Shown: positions 12,711-27,335 of the stretch, piece by piece
Numbering within the stretch: position 1 is the stretch's first letter
Layout of the letters: every line of letters begins with the position of its first letter
From: Cardinalis cardinalis
Lineage: Eukaryota > Chordata > Aves > Passeriformes > Cardinalidae
DNA length: 64,000 bases
NCBI GenBank assembly: GCA_014549065.1
Contig: JACDOX010000008.1
Location: 8,088,568-8,152,567, forward strand
Direction: 5' to 3'
The notes under the pieces: model-generated
The model's input: the letters and a program-made list of their open reading frames with translations, nothing else
Database searches by the model: none
What the model was told of the DNA's origin: nothing
Made by a program: the position numbers and the translations under genes

Positions 12711-15699
12711 CACAGAAGGCTGAGTGCCTAAAATTTGTTTTATTGTATGAACTTAGTGCAATGCCCATCTCTTCAGCAAAGACCACTTTCCTTCTATTTT
12801 AAGAGGTACCAATCAGGGAGTATGAGAACAATTCTGTTTTGTGACGTGAAGCACATTGCATGAGCACACATATTAATTTAAGAGTGATTTTGTCATTCCC
12901 ANTGGCATTTGGTGGGTTTCACTGCACTTAAGCTTTGCCTGCCCTCCTACCCACAAAAGGTAATCTTTGNGTTGAATGTTCAAGGTAGCATGAGTTTTGA
13001 AGACTGAATTGAATTGCTGAGTTCAGAATGTAAGTTGTTTTCATACTGGAAATTGCATCCACATCCCAAACCTTTTCTTTTATCTGTCCCTTCATTCCCC
13101 CACTCTAAACTCCACGTCTTACTAAACCATTTAATGATCTTGCGCCACTGTTCTGAACTTAGGAAAACATGATCTTGGGGAATATTTTCTCAAGAGATTG
13201 TTGTTGGGAACCTGCTNTAGAAGTGCAGGAGAAGTGGGAGAGATGTGCTTGGGAGGGAGTGGCTGTGTCCTGGGCAGCTCAAGGACTACANAGTTGCATC
13301 TGCCTAAGAAAACTCCAACTAACAGAAAGGTGAACTCGGCAAACAGAAAGTAAAGCTTTCCAGAAGAGTAAAAGCAAGGTGCTGTATCTTAGACAATTAT
13401 TATTATGACTGAGTCTTGTCCTGGAGCTCTGGCAGGAAGTTGTGGCCCGGCTCTACTACTCTTGGAAGCCACAAACCCTTTTGCTGCCGGTGACTCTGAA
13501 GATGGACAGTCACAGTACAAATGACCCACTCCTCTATAGGTATAGTTTGAAACCCACCACACTGGCACAGAGCTTGCATATCGAACAACAGGCTGTAGAA
13601 AGCATTTGCAACTACTTTAAACCAGATCAAGATTTTTGCAGCCAGCCTCCTGACAAGTTGTTCTTGGAGAAATAAGAAGGAAAACCAGAGGTATCAAATT
13701 GNGGGCTGAAAGTTCCTTGTTTAGGTCTGCTTGAGATTTACTGTTGTCCAGTGCAAAAGCATGATGCCTGACTGGAGATCACAACAGTGAGTCTGCAGGG
13801 TGGCTTTGTCCCCAGTGGTGTAATGTCACTTGCAGCGATGAAGGAAAAACCTCTCTGGCTGTGTAAAGAGACGCCTGAACTTTTTGTCGCCTTGAACACT
13901 GTGCTTATCCTAGCTCTTCTCTTCCCCTCTGAGCCTTCATCTCTGCTAAGGTTCTTAGAGCAACATTTTTTCCAGTGTTTGGGGAAGTGTTTTTTCCCAA
14001 GGACCTGTATGTGCTGTCATTTAGTGTAGCTCTGTGATGCACATTAGAATATCTCTTCTGCCTTCACCTCACAAAGCCCAAATGTGAAACCCTTTTCACT
14101 TTCTTTTTCTTTCTTTCTTCCCCTCCCCNTGCTGACAGCANTGCACAAGTGATGCATTAGCAACGCATCTGAACTCAAGTCATGGCTGTCTGAAATTTCA
14201 GCCCTTATGAGAGACAGCAGACTGTGGAAGCCACAATATTTTATTGTGCCCTAGGGTTGTTGTGAATGAATCATCAAAAGAGTATGATTCAGTTGTAGCC
14301 ATAACGTTGTTTTTCCTCTGGTGCCACAGGCATGGAAATGCAGGATTGATAATGCTCCGAGTGCTGGTCACAGGTGCTGCCTGATCCCTTTAATGCACAA
14401 ACTGTAATGGTTCTTATTTCTAGTGAATCTAATCCCTAGTGCAGAACTCCTCTTCTCAGGCTAGGCTTAATTCAGGCACAAACAGTAATGTAAGGACTTT
14501 GCTTGNCTGTCTGGCTCTGTCTCTTACTCANATACTTCACTCTCCAGTGCCTTTTTAGATCTTTCCTATCAGAGCACAACCATCTCTGACACAGACACCA
14601 ACCAAATGTGTTCAGACAGCCCATGCTGCAGGATTTTTGCTTATTTCAAAATGAGTGTCACCCATGCTTCACCAGTGTGGGCCTGGAGACCATAACTGCA
14701 TAAACAAACTGCATCGGGGATGAAGAGGTGCCAGACACAGGCACAGATTAAGATAAAGGACTAGGTAGTTCTAGAGACTTGATTTCTTGATGTAGCTCAG
14801 GTTAACTTTGTCAGATTGTCAGTCTGTATGGCATGATTCATTCATGAGATGTTAATTCCGTGTCTGGATCACAGACTAACAGCATACTTGCCTAAATTCT
14901 TACCCTGATGCCAAACCACCTTCCCTTCCTGTTCCTACTTGTAAAATGTGTTGTACTTGTGAACTTATGGAATTAAACCCTTCATTTNAAACCAGACAGT
15001 AGCTGCAAAAATCCTGAGGAAACATCTATGGAGAATTTTCTTTATGTGGTTTCTGTTTCTTCCCTGCTTCCTTCTCCTTTGTGACTTCTGAAAGCAAAAC
15101 AATACCTCTGTGGACATGTTTCAAAACAGTGAACAGGTTTCATCTCAGTGTTCCTCCTGTGNTTTGCAGACTCAGTTCTGCATTCTTGTCTTCAGACCTA
15201 AGCTTACACAATAATTGTATGAGCCTCTGCTCTGCATCTCCTGCCATGAATCAGCTTTACTACTGTTCATTATTTCTGTGCCTGTCAGGAAGCTAGATAG
15301 AAGTTACCTCTTCAGATCTTCTCATTCTCTCTTTCACTATTGGACATGGCAAATAAATGAAGATCTCTTCTCCAGAAAGTTTACAGAAATCCAGAGGAAG
15401 AGAGATGCTGTGCAAAGTGATGTATTGAATGGTTGCACTGGCTAGAGAGCTTCTTGTTTGCCTGCCTTTAGCTGATGTATTGGGAAGGATTTGCTCATGG
15501 TACCCATGGAAGCAGGTCTTGCTGGAGTGGGAACAGGTGAAATGAAGCAGGAGGTAGAGCAAAGAGAGAGAAAATCTTCAGAGTGACCCCTAGAAAAATG
15601 CTGAAGATTGTAATGGCATTAGCAAGGCTTCAGTATGTGGGTTTGTTTGTTTCTCTAGCTCTTGCTTGCCAGATCTCCATCACTTCCCTGAGCACACAG
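12711..15699. other. Intergenic, no recognised feature
   Basis: No coding, RNA or repeat feature is supported. A CT-rich low-complexity patch lies near 14100-14130. Confidence 0.45.
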
Positions 15700-15761
15700 A
15701 ACTAGAGAATAATGGCAGGACTACTCATGGAACTAGAGGATAATGGCAGGACTACACAGAC
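15700..15761. repeat. Two-copy 31-bp tandem duplication
   Basis: Units at 15700-15730 and 15731-15761 share aactagag followed by ataatggcaggactac, with divergence at the distal end. It is a small local duplication in otherwise unique DNA. Confidence 0.8.
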
Positions 15762-18700
15762 CTTGATGGCACATTTAACTGATGAGAGAGGTAGAAGGTT
15801 TTGCCTGCTGTCCACTGATTCCAAATGTCATTAGAGAACCTTCGTTTTTCTTTCACATTTCATGCACTTTCTTCTTCTCCTTTANAAAGAAATAACCAGA
15901 TAAAATCCCATTCTTTACAGAAATCTATCTAAAATTCTGTATGAGTGGATTCATGTTGTAGTGCATTTTCTGGAGTGTTCCCACTCCTTAATGCCCAGTT
16001 TTTGTGCTTGGTCNTACATCTTTCCTTTCAAAGGCATCCTAACAAAGAAATCTAATGGCTGANTTCTAAAAGATTGCTCTAAGCTTGGCAGAACCTCAGT
16101 TCATGGAATAGAATAGTACATCAGTGTAAGACAATATCTGGGCAGTACTTACAGGGCAAGCAATTAAACTGCNACAACAGTGACCCTTGAAATGCAATGT
16201 CCTGGCACGTGGTAAATTTTTTCATGTTAAAGGTTATGTTGCTTCCTCAGGAACCATTTGGGGAGATTTTTCACATCACAGTCTGGATGTAATTGGTGTA
16301 TGCTGCAGATTTATTCCTCCAACAGGTCAAATAACCAGTGTGTTTCATTGCNAAGCTGAGCGGAGCTTTTATTTTCTCGAATTATATTTCTATCAAACAT
16401 TTGTTTGTCTGTTTCATGATTCACAGAAGATTTGGACCTTTGGTTTGCGGTAAGTGGATTTACCCAATGAGTCTGTTNTTCTTCCAGCTTCTCCTTTAGT
16501 GGCAGCTATTGCCCGTGGAAGAGTAGTTTGTGTGGCCCCTAGTGCTTCATTCATGCAGCCATGGCTTTCTCCCCCTGCCTCCCTCACCCCCGGATGGAAA
16601 TGTGAAAATACGTGANAAACTGTCTTCAGTAGCTGGCTTGTAAACTCTTACTATTGCAGCAGTTTGGGGTCCAGTAGCAGTTTCTGTATTTATTGTGCTT
16701 TCCAAGAGTTGTAGGGTTCCAGTGTGAGCGGTTTATGCTGAGCCTGAACTTCATAGTCTGTGCCCTTCCATAGCTCAGTAGAGAGTACAGGACTCTGGAG
16801 AGTCAAAGAGAAAGCAGGAGAACACTAAGGAGGCAAGAGAAACTATGCAAAATTCTGAAATTACATGTCATCAGTTTTTGCAGAGAAATCCTGTCTCTGC
16901 TTTTTGCTGCATTTGCATTACAATATGATATCTAATAATACTATGACAATAGTTCTCAAATAAAATATTATAATGGAATATAGTNATTTGTATGCAAGTT
17001 TAGAAACATTTGTAGGATTTTAATTTTCTTGTGCTATGTTTCCCTGTTTTCATTGTCATGGGGTGTCTGATTTGGACCTCTTACAGACATTCTCAGTAAA
17101 TAATTTGCACTAATAATTTTGCTAGTAACCTTATTAGACATGTTCTTTCCTGAAGCAGAGGCAGTTAATGATGTNCCTGATTTGACTATTCATACATATG
17201 CTGAATGCAGTACTCCTTAGCTGTAATTTAGGGAATAAGGTAAATAAATAGGGATCTAAATTATCTGCAGTCTTGCATTAACCCTACATGTGATTCAACT
17301 TCCTTTTTCCCCCAGGGAAATAAAGTCCATCTCTGTTCTGTTAAGGTCAGTCTGCTTATACTAAAATTTAAATTACATTATTTTAACTGCAATTATTTTT
17401 CATATTTAGTTGAGCTTGGCAACATTTTTTATAATGTAAGTATGTTTGAGGAAAGGGATGGGAGGTAATTACTTAACCATTTTCTCATGTAAACCTCTAT
17501 TTTCTAGTAATGTTCAATGAGGAAACAGCAAGGGGGAGGCAAGGAGATGTTACAAGAAATTACTATCTGAATCCTATCCTGCCTGGGGAAGACTTTTAGT
17601 TTAAGTGCTCATGCAGAAAATAGGAGAGGCAGATGCAAGTCCATCCTCTCAGGTCAGAGGGCTTTCCATTTTTTAAGGAAGTTCTTTTCCTAACAAATTA
17701 GAGAGTGTTTTGAGGCCAATGCCCTTAGTCATGCTTCTTGCAGTCTTGTGAAGGTACTGATGGTGAGAATCCTGAGTTGGCAGGGAGAATGCTTTAATTC
17801 CACTTTCTCCTCCATTGCATTTTTAATTATTTTTGCATAGAAAAAAATGCTGAAAGAAGTCCATTCAAAAAAACAGAGTATCCTGAGTATATAGTACTCC
17901 ACAAGCAGTTTGGAGATAAAAATCTGAATCTTTAGGGTCATTAAGCCTAGTTTTCTTCTCTCCTTGGTGAATGTGCTCACCTCTGNGCTATTACATAAAA
18001 TTTAATGCACTACCAGTTTTGTGAATCTAGCCGTTCATTTTCATAATTTTTTTTCCTTCTAAAAAGCACTATAATGGGCATGTTGTTTTCTGGATAAACT
18101 AGGGTGTTTCCTGTTGAGCAAGGCAATGGTTTCTGGTTCTTTCTCACAGTTAATATTTTTTTAATAATATGTCTGTTTCAACATGCTTGGGATGGTATTA
18201 TTATTTTGTTACTATTATCATGATCATCATCATCATTATTAGTATAGGGCTTGGGACCAGCTCTGGATTATTTTGAATGGGTCTGCAAAGTTTGTTAAGA
18301 TAACTTAATATTTGCAAACATTTGCAAAATTTCAGAGGGCTCAGGATCTCTGTTAGAAAGCCATTCTGGGACCAAAGGTTGAATTCATGGAAAACCACAG
18401 GTCAAGTCTAGTCCAGCAAGGCACAAAGACACCTGCTTGGTTTTAAGGAATATGCAGTGTCCTAGGGACTTTTATGAGTCTCATGGTTTTAGGAAGCATT
18501 TTTCAGAACTGAGGTAGAATACTTGGTGCAGGACAAAGTCAACTCTTTAATGAGCTTAGCAGAAAACCCCACAGGCATACTCAGCATGTGCTTTTTAAAC
18601 ATGTATAATTGGGTCAAATGAAAACTAATTCCCACTGGAGTCTGGCCATGCCCAAGGAACCCTTCCAGGATTATTCTTTGAAATCCTTCAGGCAGAAATA

Positions 18701-20370
18701 TTTCCATGCCAATTTATACTTCAAAACCTTTTGATTGTGGAGCTGTTCAAGAATAGGCTAACAAGAATTCTTCTTCTATGAGAATTTTTCCTGTTCTTCA
18801 TATCCCTCCCCTACCATCCTTCTCCCTCTTGCTTTCCTCACTGCTTCTCAGCATCTGGAAAAGGTCAGAAACAATTTGATCAAGTGTCCCAAGAAACTAC
18901 TGTCTTTGAAGAGGGTGCAGGACTATGAAATTTGAATATGAGAGGTTAATCTTTTGAGGAATTGTTGGGTTAAAAATAGAGCTTTATAATGAAAAATCAC
19001 CTTTGAACCTTACATCTAAGTATTTTAGGTTAAGGAAATGTAAGTCCTTTCATTGGGAAAAAAAAAGCCTTCCTACCAAAGGTGTCTTCCCTCCGCCTTG
19101 CTGCCTGGATAATATATTTGGGTTGGGTTTTTTTCCATCCTTTGATGCATACTCTACAGACACCAAATAAATTAACAGTCCCAGAGGGCTGTCAAAATGC
19201 AGAAAGTTATAAANTAAAGACAGACTTAGCCTAAATTGGTGTGTGAATTCGTGAATGAATTGACACGTGGCTGTGCTTGTTCTCTGAAGCAAGAGCTGCT
19301 GAATCTCTTCAGCTACTGACCTTACCCTCCCTCACCAGAGCTGCCTAGCCTTTTCTTTAGTTGATAGTGCATAACAGATGCTGTATTGCTGTTGAAGTGT
19401 ACATCATTCTTATCTGCTGGTNAAAGTTGCAAAGCTGTCTGTTTACTTATTGATACAATCTGAGACTTTAGTGGATCCCTGNTACATGGTAGCCTATGCT
19501 TTCTCCTTGATATCCCAGCAGGATTTGTCTACATTGGAGACTGAGCNTCTTCAATTTTGCTATAGCTCATTTAAAAACATGCAGGAAGTCAAGCTGCAAA
19601 GCAACTAGTTAACTTTGCAAGTGGAGGGGGAAGCTTACACATGCCAGTGCTGTACATTAAATCTGGTTCTGATTTGGGTTACNCATTTCCCTGTCAGGTG
19701 TTGGTCTTCTCAGTAGTAGCAGGATTCCTCCTCATAACTGAGATACGAGGTGAGAAACCCTCCAACACTTAGAGACAGGCTTTAACTCAAAGTGTGTGGT
19801 GCATTTCTTTTTGATCTTGGTTCTCTGATTTCCACAAGTTCCACTTTANTTTGAGATTCTTGGGTTGTTGAAAGCTGACACACGATGTGATACTTCTCAC
19901 AGAAAATTAAGGTGCACTTGCCAGAGGATGGTATCAGCCCTCCCTGGTATGGGTCATTTAATGTGTCATCTCTGCTAAATGCATCTTCTCTGGGATATTN
20001 TTCATTCTTGACAGTGTGGACAGACAATCTATTGAAAACAAAGAGGAATTATTTCTTGGTNTTTGGCAGTGAGATCTCTCTTTGGTTTAGGACTGCTGAG
20101 CAGAACAGGTAGATTTCATCTCTGGATGAACTTTAGTCTTCACACTCCTGTAGGAATACCTGCAGGCAAGCANTGTTTAACTTCCAGCCAGTGACAGGAG
20201 AGCCCAGCTGATATCATATACTTTCTCTAGCTGCAGCCTCCTCATGTAATAATACATAGTTGTCACTTTGTCCGTGCTGGACTTGGTCAGCAGGGAACTA
20301 ATAATGTCCAGCAAAAGGGTAGAAAAATGATGATATCTGTTTTATTTTGAACACAGTAGTTTGGGCTTAC
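15762..20370. other. Intergenic, AT-rich, no recognised feature
   Basis: No gene is supported. A short interrupted ATC/ATT trinucleotide patch occurs at about 18215-18240. The reading frames are short and lie in AT-rich sequence. Confidence 0.45.
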
Positions 20371-20406
20371 CTTTTTTTTTCTTTTTTTTTTTTTTTTTTT
20401 TTTTTT
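20371..20406. repeat. Poly-T tract
   Basis: A T homopolymer of about 35 bases is broken by one c at 20381. It creates spurious poly-Phe and poly-Lys frames on the two strands. It is a low-complexity tract; nothing beside it identifies a retroposed gene. Confidence 0.9.
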
Positions 20407-23400
20407 GTCTTTTTTGCCCAGGAAGTTGTTTTAGTGCTTCTGTAAGGAAAAATAAGTGCTTAGGATGGCAGCTGCAGGGGGTGGATTGGTCACCATGCTC
20501 CAAGCAGCTCAGTAGAGCTGGGTTCTGCCATAGGGGCAGGCTCCTGGTCATGCAGAGCCCATTAAAGGGAGAGAAGCCTGCTGGGTTTGCATAGCCAAGG
20601 GCAGGGTCTGGCCCCAAGCACACAAGTAGGCTGCTGGGGAGTGCAAGTCTTGGGATTTTCCCATCAGGCAGCAGCTCTGATGTTTGGTGAATTCAACATG
20701 AGGTAGACTGCAGTTTAGCCTAATGCACACTGGTGCTTTGGGAGGGCCCAGAGCTTTAGAGTTTTGCTGCATTTAAACAAATTAACATAGTCATGGCAGC
20801 AAATGACTGTGATTTTTCCTAAAGATGAACAAACTGTGGGTCTAATAGAGACCTGCTATTACTCAGAAATTAAAATGCTGCTTCCCTAAATGAGGCCAGG
20901 GAGGATGATCAGATGTATAAAGAAGGAAAACATTGCCAGACAGTATCTGGGACTGGATAANTCACGTGAAAATACTCCCTGTATCAGAATCAAGTAGTCT
21001 CTGTGATAAGAAAATAATTTTTCCCCAGCTCAGAGGATATTGAGTACCACGATTTTTACATCCTCTTAAAAACAGCCCTTTGTTCCTATCAGTGCTGGTG
21101 GTTTATTTTTTTTCCAGTGGACAAACATTGATTTTTCTTGCTGCAAAACCCTGCATTTCTAATGGAGCTTGAAATTAACACGATTTTTTTCTGGTTGTTG
21201 TTGTTTACCTCCTTGTTTGCACACCAACAACCTAAATGATGTTGGCACAGCTTGAGGAACAGGTTTCTTGAAGTTTTAGTTGAATGCAACNGGGAAAGCA
21301 CAACACATCTTTTTCTCCAGGCACTACACAAGTAATGACAGCCACATGGTATTGAGGGGTGGTTTTGTGTATCTGTGGCATGATTGAAAGGCTTGGGACA
21401 GCTTGTATTTGTTTAAGATATCTGGGATCCAGAGGGCATTCTTTATCATACTCTGCTGGAATGAGTTCAGTGTGCTGCACATACAACCTTNAGGTAGGAG
21501 CTGCTGCAGTACCCTGTAATTCTGCTCCAAGAACCTATTCCTATGGAGAATCTATTCCCGTGTTTTAGAGGAACCTTTTGTGGGGTCTGTAAATTGATCA
21601 GAGAGATCTTGATTCAGAGAAAGTGGCAATTAAGCTGAGATGAACAGTGTTCCTAAAACTATCTTATTTATCAGAATTCCCAGTCCCTCCCAACCTTATA
21701 CATTGGGATGCTGAATTGGGGTGGTACCTTTGTACAAAGCCTTAGTTGATACNATAATCTACTCTTGTCCAGCTGACTTTTGCAGTTTCAACTGGCTATA
21801 AATTACAGCACATACCTGATACAATAAGTTGAAATTCTAAATATCTGACTATTTTTCTGAAATTTCACAGCTGTCCTTTGGTCACAGTACCAGTTCCCCT
21901 TAATCCACTCATTCAGAAGAATCTTTGTAGTTAGAGGTTATGGTCATACAGTATGGCTGAATTTCTTTGCTGTAAGTTTGATTAGATAATAATAGCAACA
22001 GATTTCTCCCTTCCTTTGATGTTCACATAACAGATTTTTTTAAATTATGTTTTAAAGCCTGTAACTAGAAATTATTAAAGATAAGATACTCCTGAGCTCT
22101 TGCACTTGGAACCTTTTGATAATGTGGGTTATTTGAGAGAGCTTTTTACCCCTCCACAGCAAGAGAGGCTGGGACTGAATCCCAGCTCTCCTGTCAGCAA
22201 TTTGGGTCCATATGGGCCTAGTCTCATTTTCTTAACCATCTATTGAATAAGATGTGATCTTGGGCAAGAGCTCATGCTTGTTTGTATTGAGAGTGGGAGA
22301 TATACGCCACAGAACCATTCTGTATCAAANTGTCCAGAGTATTAGGTCAGCAATTTTCCATCAAATTGCTATCAGTTATTGTTGATCCAGTGTGAAGGTT
22401 ATGAATTAAGCAGAAAGGATTTCGGCAGTTCGGGGTCAAGATCTAAGCAGCTCTTATTCAGTGAGTAAGAGCTTCCTATCAAGGTCCTTGTTAGCTACTG
22501 CAGCTGGAAATACTTTTGAAATTATTCTGTTAATGTACTATNCCACTTAGGAAAATGACTGAGCAGCAGTGTGACACTCTACATTTTGTATTTGTTTTCA
22601 CTCACTGACTTACAAAATCTGTTCACTTTCCATCTCCAGCAATGATTTTTCTTCTTGCCAGAGGCCCAGACTTCACCTGGGATCTGGAAAAATCAATCTC
22701 TGGCATTGTCGTCACAGTGGAGCAGACGTAAGGCAGGACTCAAGGCACATGTCCTGGAAGTGCAGAGCATCCTCATTGGTGCTGCACTGCAGGTTCCAAT
22801 CTCCTCCTCCTCTCTCAGCTCTGCAAGACCAGGAGTTGAAAATTTATGCATGTTGGTCAAGACAGTAGGTTTAAAGCTTAGGAGGGGCAGGGAGCAGAGA
22901 TGGTGGATAAGATCACCACTTCTCAGCACTGCCTNTCCTTACTCATTCCCTTCGGTTTCCTTGGTGCAAAGCCCCCAGAGGTGAGGTTGTATTTCACAGT
23001 AGAATCACTGTCANGTGGGAGAAAGCCAAGAAATTTGTGGTCTAAGACAGTTTGGAGGAACTAATTTGGGGGAAAGTCAGCAGTCTTGTGTAAGTGAGAT
23101 AAAGATGTTAATGAACCAGCACCTTTGTTCAATCAAGTTTATTGCAAGCCAGGATTAGAAAGTTTTCTAAGGACTTCTGCATCGCTTGGCTGCGATGCTG
23201 TGGGGCTTGACTCAGCAGCATTCAGTGGCTTTCCCTGCACTGTGTTTTACTCCTATTCATTTCTGCTCTTAAGATTGAAATGTCGTATTAGATTAAGAGT
23301 TCTACACATGTCAACACCATGAAAGGCTTCCCTTTCACTTTAGCAGGAGAGGGGACTGNGGTACTGTGCTGCTGAGGGCGTCTGATGGAGTTTGGCTAAT

Positions 23401-25430
23401 AAGATCTGATTTCATGAGGTTNGCATCCTATTAAGGCAAGAAGGGATCAGGCCTGTGAGCATGATAGAAAAGTGCAAACACAATAAAACTGCTCTTATGA
23501 ATATTAATAGGCCTTGAAACAATACAAGGCAAAAATGGTGATGANGTGGGGGTTGAGCAACTGCTATCTGTTGTAGCACAGCAGCCTCCCTTTCACCTTG
23601 CTTCTGCTTGCAGCTCATCACTCACAAACCCTGACAGATTTGGGGATNGGGCTAGGGAATTTGATAGCTTCCCTGAACCCGTTTCAGCTCTGCAGCTTGC
23701 AGCCTCTGTGTTGGTATGAGTGCAACTAAAGTAGCTGATCCCTCTGCACCAGTTGTCAATCTTCCCTAGCAGCCCTAACCAAGCCAAGGTCTACTCTTCA
23801 GCTATCCAAAGCCTTGTTTTTAAAAGTAGCTTGNCTTATTCTTTCTAATCCCCTTCATGGGCAAGATACCATCCATGCCAGTGAGCTCTCTGCATCTCTA
23901 ACCTCAGTATAAAACATCGGCGGGTAAAGCTCCTACATTTCCCTGCATTTCTTGGACTGGCTCACAGCCACGGCTCTGTCTCCCTCTGCATGGATTGCTT
24001 CCTCAGCTGTAGCTCAGGAAATTGCTGGTTATGTTTTTGCATGATCTGTCCTGTGATGCACCAGGTTTGATGCTTTTCTGCTGTACTTTCACAGAGGTAT
24101 CAATTAATGCCTGCCTGGTATCATCCATTGTGTCATCCATTTCCTGCCTGCCTAGCAAAGAAGTGCCCTTCTTTGTGCAGCTTTAGCTTCTGAAATGAAA
24201 CACAGATACGACTCATCCCAGAATCCCACAGCAGACCTTCCCTAGCTCCATTTTATGGACTGAGACGCAGAAGCAAAGGAAATTAGGATCAACAGACAGT
24301 TAAGACTAAATCTTTTGCTTTCAGTGTGCTCCCATGAGTGACCCTTCAGCGGCCCCCTGCCCAGCCACCAGTGCCACTCCCATTTCTTCATGCAGCAATT
24401 GGGAGCTGCCAGGCCTCTGGGCTACAAGAATTCAGAGCATATACTGGCCTTCCAGTTTGTTTGCATTTTATTTCTTACAATGTTCATCTCTCTGCAGAAG
24501 CGTCTCAAATCCCCAAGACATTGATTATATTTCTTTAAACACATTTCGTTATCAATTGAATTATTTAGTAAAGAGGTANGTTCATATTTTATTGATATAA
24601 TTTGAGGTGTTATCTCACTCCTTTTCCCTTAGCACTTGTTTAAAGAAAACAGTATTTCATCCTCTGTTGCTTTGGTTTGTTTTTCTTTCATTCATCCCTG
24701 AATCTCTAAACATTTTAATTCTTCTTTTGGAGGAGAAAACTGACTTGTGGGGATTAAGTGATTTGCTGCCATTTGTAGAAGCAGGCAGCAGTCAATGAGA
24801 AACCAGCCTGCTACTCTGGCACTGGCCACACTGAAGTGGTATCAGGCACCAGATGGGCCAATAGTGCTGTCCTTCCATTTATTAGTAAACTGCCTGTGGG
24901 GGGGCTTTTTTAAGAAGGCCTCACTTAGAGTGATGCTTTCAATTGCTTGTTAATGGTTCACAGCTTGCATTGACTTTCTTGCTTCACTGCTTTCTTTCNT
25001 CATCTTTGCTGGTCCTTTAAGTTGCTTTCTGCCTCAGTTTCCCATCTGTTAACTGGGGCCAGCTGCATCAGCTTGCTTCACTGCAAAGGTGGATGCATCA
25101 GAGCCATAAAGGGTTCTGACACTGTGAGGACTGTAGAAGCTGGGACACCAATATAGCCCTCTTCAGGAATCTGGCTCTGTATTAACAGGAAAACTCCCTA
25201 GGAAAATGGGACCTGGGCAGGTTTGACTGAAGCACCTAAAGCGTGTTAAAGAAGTCAGTAATGGTAGCTTCATTAAAGTGCCCTCTGCTCTTTGGTGGTA
25301 GAGAATTGAGAAGCCAAGTCCTGTGCCTGTGCTATNGTCTCTGGCCCCTGGTGGTGAGAGAGGTGCTTTATGCTTGGCCTGTTCAGGGAAGGGCTGCTTG
25401 TTTGCATTGTATTTGTGGCATAATTACTAA
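20407..25430. other. Intergenic, no recognised feature
   Basis: There are no supported exons, RNA genes or named repeats in this stretch. The frames are short and lack splice context. Confidence 0.4.
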
Positions 25431-25770
25431 TGGTACATTTTTATTAGCCAAGCTGTCTGCATTAAAATGATAGATTTTTTTGTATTATTAAGAACATCCA
25501 AGGGAGTCTCCACAGCAGCAGGAGAAAGATGATAATTTTTCGTTTAGCTTAAGAGCAGATGGTTACAGAAACATTCTGTGTAAATAAATTAAAGAGAAGC
25601 CACCCTCGCTAATAGTTAAGTAAACAGGTTTGGAAACAGCCGTCTCATGACCAGGCTTTTCTGTTCTCTTCCTTTCTCACAAGAGCTTCATCTGCTCTTC
25701 AGCTNACAGGCCCATATGGATAGGGTATTAATTAAACCAATTTGCTTTTGGGCCAAAGTCATCTAAAACA
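25431..25770. promoter_or_regulatory. Candidate noncoding element with homeobox and forkhead motifs
   Basis: This stretch contains cataattactaatgg near 25421, a forkhead-type gtaaaca near 25620 (taagtaaacaggtttgg) and ggtattaattaaaccaat near 25723. The motifs are dense and the stretch is free of simple repeats, but there is no CpG enrichment. The call is weak and rests on motif density alone. Confidence 0.2.
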
Positions 25771-27079
25771 ACTTGAGTCCTGCTATAGCAAGACTATGAC
25801 ACTCATGCAGCTTTCTTGAACGCTGGAGAATACTTAGCAAGCCTAAGCATCTGGGTTGTAATCAATGTTGTTGATAAGCATTTCCACATGCCTTTTGTTA
25901 TGGCAGCAAGGCTGTGAGTGATCTGAGAGAAGTATTATTGCCGCTGCTGTATTTTAGAGTTGCATCCTACGGTCTCTGATGAGTGCTGTAGTCACAATGC
26001 CATGCTGCCCTCAAGAATTTCAACTTGACAAAACAAGTAGAAGTAGAGAAATGAGAGGGAATTAGGGAAGGAAAGTAATTTTATAGCACAAGGGCTGCAA
26101 ATGCCTCAGATATGGTAGCTGCGGAAGAAAGCAGCTTCTCTTCCCACCATCCAAAAGCAAACAGATACTGTAATGAGAAAATTGTGAAAGGCATAGAGCT
26201 CAATAGGTTCAAAAAATGAAAAGCAGCAAGAGCTTGGAGGACCAAGAAANCTATGCTTGATCTTCTTTGAGTGGTTCTCTCTACCAATGGAGTTGGAACA
26301 GGAAGGTTGNCTGGTACTCAGAAAACTCTGCTCAGAAAACTCAGTACACTGTCGGGAGAGGACAGTTCCCTCTTCTGTCTTTGCAACCAGACTGATGCAA
26401 AAACATCACCTGGGCTTCTTCCCAAAGTCTCCAATCACACAGCCAGGATTCAGTATGTTTGTAAGAGGTTTTGGAGTCTCGGGGTATAGGAAAATGCAGC
26501 TTGTGCCCATACCAGGAGGAGATCACATGCTGATGAAANATTGGTTTTCTCAGTAGGTGGAGGCTGGAGCTTGAGGAAAACCAATCCTCTTCCTAGNCTG
26601 GAGCAGGTATTTGCCTGGGATGACTGGCACCATTTCTAGATNCCAGCACAAATTTTTTGTTGGATATGGATATATGAAAAAGCCTGATACAAAGCAATTA
26701 GGATATTGCCATTACTGAGAGTAATGCTTGGATGTCATACAGCAAAAACTGATGACTNCTGGCAAATATAATAGAAATGTAACATTTGTTAACAGTACCT
26801 GGAAGAAAAAAGGCTGTAACTTCACTACTGGTAACAAGAAGTGTGATACAAACTGAGAGCTCATTAAAGGGTTGAGGGAAGAGAAAGTTTAGAGGTTAGG
26901 GTACCTTAGTTAATGAAAGAAATTCCTATACCCTATTCAGTATACTGGAAACCAAAAGCAATTCTAGATGGTGTAAGGCAAGCTGTCCCTTGAGGGAGAA
27001 GGCAGCATCATGGCTTTGTCAGTTCTCTGAACACTACCAAACACCACATGCAAGGAAATCAACATTAGATTGCCATGTA

Positions 27080-27335
27080 GATAGAGGGAAAGGCTCTAGN
27101 GGGACAGTGCAGGATCCATTGTATACATGAGAACTAGAAGTGTTTGGCTTGTTTAATCCAGCAAAACAGAGGCTGAGAGGAGATATGAATGCTCTCCATA
27201 AACACATCAGAGGGGTAAACACCAGGGAGGGGGAACTGCCATTTAAACTGAAAGACAACATTGCCACAAGAGGAAATGGGTATAAATGGCCCATGAATAA
27301 ATTTAGGCTGAAAATTAACTTTCTAAGCAAAAAAC
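27080..27335 (+). mobile_element. Degraded CR1-type LINE fragment
   Basis: Translation of 27140-27343 gives LRGDMNALHKHIRGVNTREG, then LPFKLKDN and NKFRLKINF. These match the pattern of the CR1 ORF2 C-terminal tail (a YKYIRGINTREG-like block followed by NKFRLEIRR). The copy is short and lacks the 3' terminal repeats. Sequence similarity stops near 27335, and the left edge is uncertain. It is a dead fragment. Confidence 0.7.

Noticed and set aside
20361..20623. Poly-Phe / poly-Lys frames, possible processed retrocopy
   Set aside because: Caused by the T tract. The adjacent sequence has no recognisable coding content and no target duplication was found.
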